Below, in pieces: positions 60,249 through 64,000 of a stretch of 64,000 bases of DNA (position 1 is its first letter; each line of letters begins with the position of its first letter). Both the position numbers and the translations under genes were made by a program. The stretch comes from Panopea generosa (taxonomy: Eukaryota > Mollusca > Bivalvia > Adapedonta > Hiatellidae). Under the pieces are notes generated by a model that ran no database searches, had not been told where the DNA came from, and worked only from the letters and a program-made list of their open reading frames with translations. The DNA is taken from NCBI GenBank assembly GCA_029582155.1, contig CM055905.1, forward strand, positions 67,353,618-67,417,617. The letters run 5' to 3'.

Positions 60249-60987
60249 GTAATTTGTTTAATGTAGTCAAATATTTGACATTCTGGGCAAATGTTCCTTT
60301 CAGAAATTCTAAATGTTAAAAAAAAAATTGTTATAAAAATCACAAAATAACAATTTCTCTGTCATATGCTGAATACATGTAATGTGCCGTTGAATCATGA
60401 GGATGTTTTTTCCCCTTTGTTAACATTGGGAGATAAATAGAAATCACGCTACGCCTCCGTTTCTTCATTTCGAGAATTCTATTTATATCAAAATTTATAA
60501 AATAAAAATACAATATCAGACTTTCACTATTTCTCTTTTAATACATACACTTCCATAAATGCATATGGTTTTCATTTATTCTGTGTCAAATTTACGCGTT
60601 TGATTTTATCAGGTTTAGAAATCGATACATTATTTATAACATTTCTTATATATTTCAAGGTGGTATTTCGTAATATGTAATGTAATATTGTGACCGCATG
60701 TACAAACGTAGGCATGGATTTAAACAACTGTGATTTTACATAGAATAGTTAGCTTCGGTGTAACTAAAGTGTTAAACGATTATGGAAATTTTCAATTTTT
60801 GGCTTCATATCAAATTTAAAAATCTCATTGTTGTTGTTGTTTTTTTCATGTATAAAATTTCCTAATGTTTTCACCTTTCTTGCATCACATAGCATATTCC
60901 TGTTTGTCATGGTATGTTTTATATTACTTTTATCAGGAGAACCTTATTTTAAATCATAAAACTTTGATGGATTTAGTTTTAAACCAG

Positions 60988-61400
60988 AAACTGATTTGTC
61001 TAAGGTGCCAATTAACTTAAATCATGTTTATGAACATTCACTTTTTAAAATATATCTGTATTTATATCATTATTGCGTTGAACCTAACACTATAACAGTT
61101 AAAGGTGATGTAGTTATTTCACTAACATTCTGCTTATCGTCAAGTTTAGTTACACGAAAAATGTATTGGTGTTTTCTTTAAATCCAGAAAAAGAAACTGA
61201 AGTGTCTAAGAGGCTAATTAACTTTTTTTTTTCAAACACTCACTTTTTAAAATATACCGATACTTATATCGTTGCTGCGTTGAACCTAACACTGTAACAG
61301 TTAAACATGATGTAGTTAGTTCGCTTATTATCTGTTTGTCGTGAAGTATACTTGCACGCAAATAATGACGGTAGGACAAAGTATTGGTGGTTTATTTTAA
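60988..61400. repeat. ~205-bp tandem duplication
   Basis: CACTTTTTAAAATATA, GCGTTGAACCTAACACT, AACAGTTAAA and GATGTAGTTA occur in the same order at about 61005-61160 and 61213-61370. Confidence 0.88.
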
Positions 61401-61929
61401 AGGGTTAATACGAGATAACTCAAACAAGGAAGAAATCAAAAATGCTTTAACTTCATTCAATGTTTAAACATTGCATTAGTGCCTGCTGTTCAATTATTTA
61501 ATAATGTTAAATGTTGGGTAACGAGTGACACACACAAAACTCTAAAACAAATTGATGATAGAATAGTAAAGGTCACCGAGAATTCGAAGATATGTCGTTA
61601 ATAACTGAACACTTTGTATAAAATAAGTGCTGAATTTAGTAATTTATACAAATGAAAGGAAGAAGTTAGATGTACAAAAAGCAACGGTAATTTATGTTAT
61701 ACTTTTTGTGCATAAAATAATCCTGTTGTCCTCGAACTAAACATAATATAATTATTAACTTATTGAATATAGGTCATGAAGCGCGTATTTCAATTCATGT
61801 ATTTAACAGTAATTTGTTTTTTTAGGTATATATTTACATGACGTCTTTTTTCGTATTCTGGAATTATTCGCACTTATGAAATATACTTTTATTACCCCAT
61901 AAATACGGAAATTAAATTTATTTTTTATA

Positions 61930-62058
61930 TATTTGATATATATGTTCAATATATCTTTAAATGTTATATAATACATATGAAATATATATGTCCAATATAT
62001 CACTAAATGTAATATAATTCATATGAAATATATATGTCAAATATATCACTAAACTCTA
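61930..62058. repeat. ~45-bp AT-rich tandem repeat ending at the cassette 2 exon C acceptor
   Basis: Three units of GAAATATATATGTCCAATAT and ATCACTAAATGTAATATAAT. The last unit runs into the AGTTTTAG acceptor of the exon at 62066. Confidence 0.85.
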
Positions 62059-62065
62059 GTTTTAG

Positions 62066-62331
62066 GATTGCGGGGTAGTGGTATTGGATATTTTGATGGC
62101 GGAAAGAGCGCAAACTACAGTGGAAGATATGCAACATGGAGTAGAGAATTAAACGAATATTACTGTATGGTGCAGTGTGTAAAAAAATATTATTGTAAAG
62201 CTGTTTTATTCGAGAGTGACCCTCAAAAGAGACAACGTCCAAAATGCATTATCATAACACGGCAAGACGAACGTTCCATTACACATAAGAATGATGGGGC
62301 CAGGGACAGTCTCCTCTACAGGAGGTTATAA
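62066..62331 (+). CDS. Cassette 2, exon C: PAN/apple-like terminal exon with stop
   Basis: Acceptor AGTTTTAG, phase 1, open to TAA at 62329-62331. It reads GIGYFDGGKSANYSG, NEYYCMVQCVKKYYCKAVLF, RPKCIIIT and ends LLYRRL. It matches the exon at 46880-47115 in Cys spacing, in YYCMVxC..KxYxCKxVLF and in the terminal RL. Two AATAAA hexamers follow (62552 and 62623). It can terminate either an alternative transcript of the main gene or a separate one. Confidence 0.86.
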
Positions 62332-63340
62332 GTATAAGCAGTAGATGCTCCCGAATGTGTCCAAACATCTGAGGCGACGATGATGTTACTTCAATTGTTT
62401 TGTCAGATAGATATACATTATATTTGTATAGTAACGATACATAAAGTCTATACATCTCATGTAAAGTCACTATTATATTAATGCATGCTTTATTCTGTAT
62501 TCACGATTTTATTCGTGTCTCCATTTTTGGTCTTATACGTGTAATTATATGAATAAATATGCATGTAAATCACGGGACAGTCAATATTTGTCCCAATAGT
62601 GTCATCATACATCATTTTGCTTAATAAAATGGTGACCTTATAAACGTTGGTTAATTTGGAAAGTAATACATTTGCATAGCAGATTTTACACAATCATATA
62701 TGCAATCAAAAGTATAAATTAAATGCTAGAATGGTGCCTTTCTTTAACTGTGTATTAAGTATAGCAACGCCATAATGACTCAACAGTCTCACTTTATTGT
62801 ATTTTTTTAATCTCACCTAATTACCGCTGTAGGTGAATGCTCTAGACTAGCATGCATTCTCTGTATCTACATACGGCAGTGAATGTAACGCTATTTTATC
62901 AAGTTCCATTGTGTCTCCTAGTAACGCACTTTGTGACATTGTCCAAGTTAGTTTTACACGTATAACCGCTTCTGTTGGCAATTATGTGCATGTGCCTAAA
63001 AACTGTTGTAACTTGTCAATGGTATGCTTAAACATATATTTTCCCATGTATACCTAATACCGCGATATACCTATTACCGCGAATAGCCGTTTAATAATAA
63101 TATCCCAGACATGTGCAAAACTCCAGCTCCGTTAGCGTCGGTATTTGTTTACATTTCGTACCCGCAACTGTTTATTACTCAGCACACTTAAGTAACTGTA
63201 TTACTGTTTGTCATTGATGCCATTAATTACTTGGATAACAAAGTTTTCGACTCGCGGTAATAGGTATAACTAGTATACTTTGGAAATTGAAAATTGTTAA
63301 ATAAAATTGCATTTCTGTACATTAAACTAGTAGGTTTTAG
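62332..63340. other. 3' flank of cassette 2, no further gene
   Basis: After the AATAAA motifs the sequence is AT-rich with ATTACCGCGA-type words near 63060; nothing coding. Confidence 0.45.
62552..62557 (+). terminator. Candidate poly(A) signal AATAAA for cassette 2
   Basis: Canonical AATAAA 221 nt past the TAA at 62331; a second copy is at 62623-62628. The equivalent region after 47115 lacks one. Position fits a short 3' UTR, but AT-rich DNA gives such hexamers by chance. Confidence 0.4.
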
Positions 63341-63354
63341 TGCTGTTGTTTAGT

Positions 63355-63502
63355 TGTTCAGGTTTGTTTTTTTGTATGTTTTTTTGGTGTGTGTGTGTTG
63401 TTTGTTTGTTGTTTTGTTGTGTTTTTGTTTTGTTTTGTTTTTTGTTTTGTTTTTGGTTGGGGGAGGCTGGGGGGGGGGGGGGGGGGGGGGGGGGTGGGGG
63501 GG
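63355..63502. repeat. (T/G)-rich tract running into a 26-bp poly-G
   Basis: GTTTTGTTTTGTTTTTTG-type sequence then 26 consecutive G (63469-63494), T, and seven more G. Assembly errors are likely in such a run. Confidence 0.93.
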
Positions 63503-63516
63503 AACGGGGAGGTCGA

Positions 63517-63690
63517 ATGCGGTTTAACGCCATTTACAACACATTTCAGGTTATATATGGCATATCCCGTTGTATTGGTGGAGAAAGACTCAGAATGAAT
63601 CAAAGTAGAACAATTGTCCTTCTGCAAGTAACAGACAGACTTTCTCACACAAAGTTTTTAGGGCGGAACTCAAACCTGAAGGACCATAGG
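63517..63690 (-). mobile_element. SINE family C, copy 4, head truncated
   Basis: GCGGTTTAACGCCATTTACA, TTTCAGGTTATATATGGCATA, AAGTAACAGACAGACTTTCTC. The tRNA-like head present in other copies is missing or decayed. Confidence 0.75.
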
Positions 63691-63807
63691 TAGTTAAAAT
63701 AAAACTTGAATATTGAAAACTTTTATATTGCTTTTTGATAAATCTGGGACTTAAGACGTGTTCATCTTGTTGGCTTGCGACTAACAATGTTGAAAAAAGA
63801 TGGCATG

Positions 63808-64000
63808 TATAACTACACTGTCATTACAGATAAACAATACTTCAATTACCATCAATATTGGGTCAATTCACTTATAACCACACTGTCACTACATATAAAC
63901 AATACTTCATTTACCATCAATATTGGATTAATTCACTTACAACCACACTGTCACTATAGATAAAAAATACTTTATTTACCATTAATACTGGGTCAATTCA
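63808..64000. repeat. ~65-bp tandem repeat, right end cut by window
   Basis: Three units of AACCACACTGTCACTA, ATAAACAATACTTCATTTACC, ATCAATATTGGGTCAATTCA. Confidence 0.93.

Noticed and set aside
63327-63693. Pro-rich and Gly-rich ORFs on both strands
   Set aside because: Products of the poly-G and T/G tract followed by a SINE fragment.

Overview
The window looks like a gene-poor, AT-rich, intron- and repeat-rich metazoan nuclear region. A lophotrochozoan, most likely a bivalve mollusc, is my best guess: small symmetrical-phase extracellular modules sit in long introns full of tRNA-headed SINEs, foldback MITEs and minisatellites. No bacterial-type gene organisation is present. No species can be named from the sequence alone. 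The dominant object is one plus-strand gene that enters from the left edge and whose visible 3' part runs from about 807 to 47115 in 24 exons. When the exons are joined at GT/AG boundaries, the reading frame stays open throughout (3458 nt, about 1151 residues plus stop). In order the protein carries about seven sushi/CCP modules (one followed by a Ser/Thr-rich linker), two EGF-like modules, an alternating series of CCP and short EB/EGF-like Cys-rich modules (CCP8-EB1-CCP9-EB2-CCP10-EB3-EB4), one PLAT/LH2 domain split over two exons, and a terminal exon with a PAN/apple-like Cys pattern and the stop codon. No transmembrane segment is seen, so I infer a secreted or matrix-associated multidomain recognition or adhesion protein. 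The start codon, signal peptide and promoter lie outside the window. A second, diverged copy of the last three exons (PLAT half 1, PLAT half 2, PAN-like terminal exon) lies at 59166-62331. It has the same splice phases, and I see no upstream exons of its own between 47115 and 59166. It is therefore either an alternative 3' end of the same gene or the 3' end of a second tandem gene whose 5' part is lost or unrecognised. The modules are phase 1-1, so EB4 can splice in frame to either PLAT cassette, and the first PLAT can splice in frame to the second. Region by region: 1-690 is a 16-bp satellite; 0.8-18.2 kb holds CCP exons among a 1.1-kb TTAA-flanked foldback element, a 226-bp palindrome, SINEs and MITEs; 19.6-34.2 kb holds the EGF, CCP and EB exons, with minisatellites often touching splice sites; 34.2-42.7 kb is a large intron with inverted 25-bp arrays and a 3-kb 39-bp minisatellite; 42.7-47.1 kb is the first PLAT-PAN cassette; 47.1-59.2 kb is repeat-rich with a decayed LINE reverse transcriptase; 59.2-62.3 kb is the second cassette; the rest is repeats. 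Most ATG-to-stop ORFs in the window are by-products of minisatellites whose units contain no stop codons.
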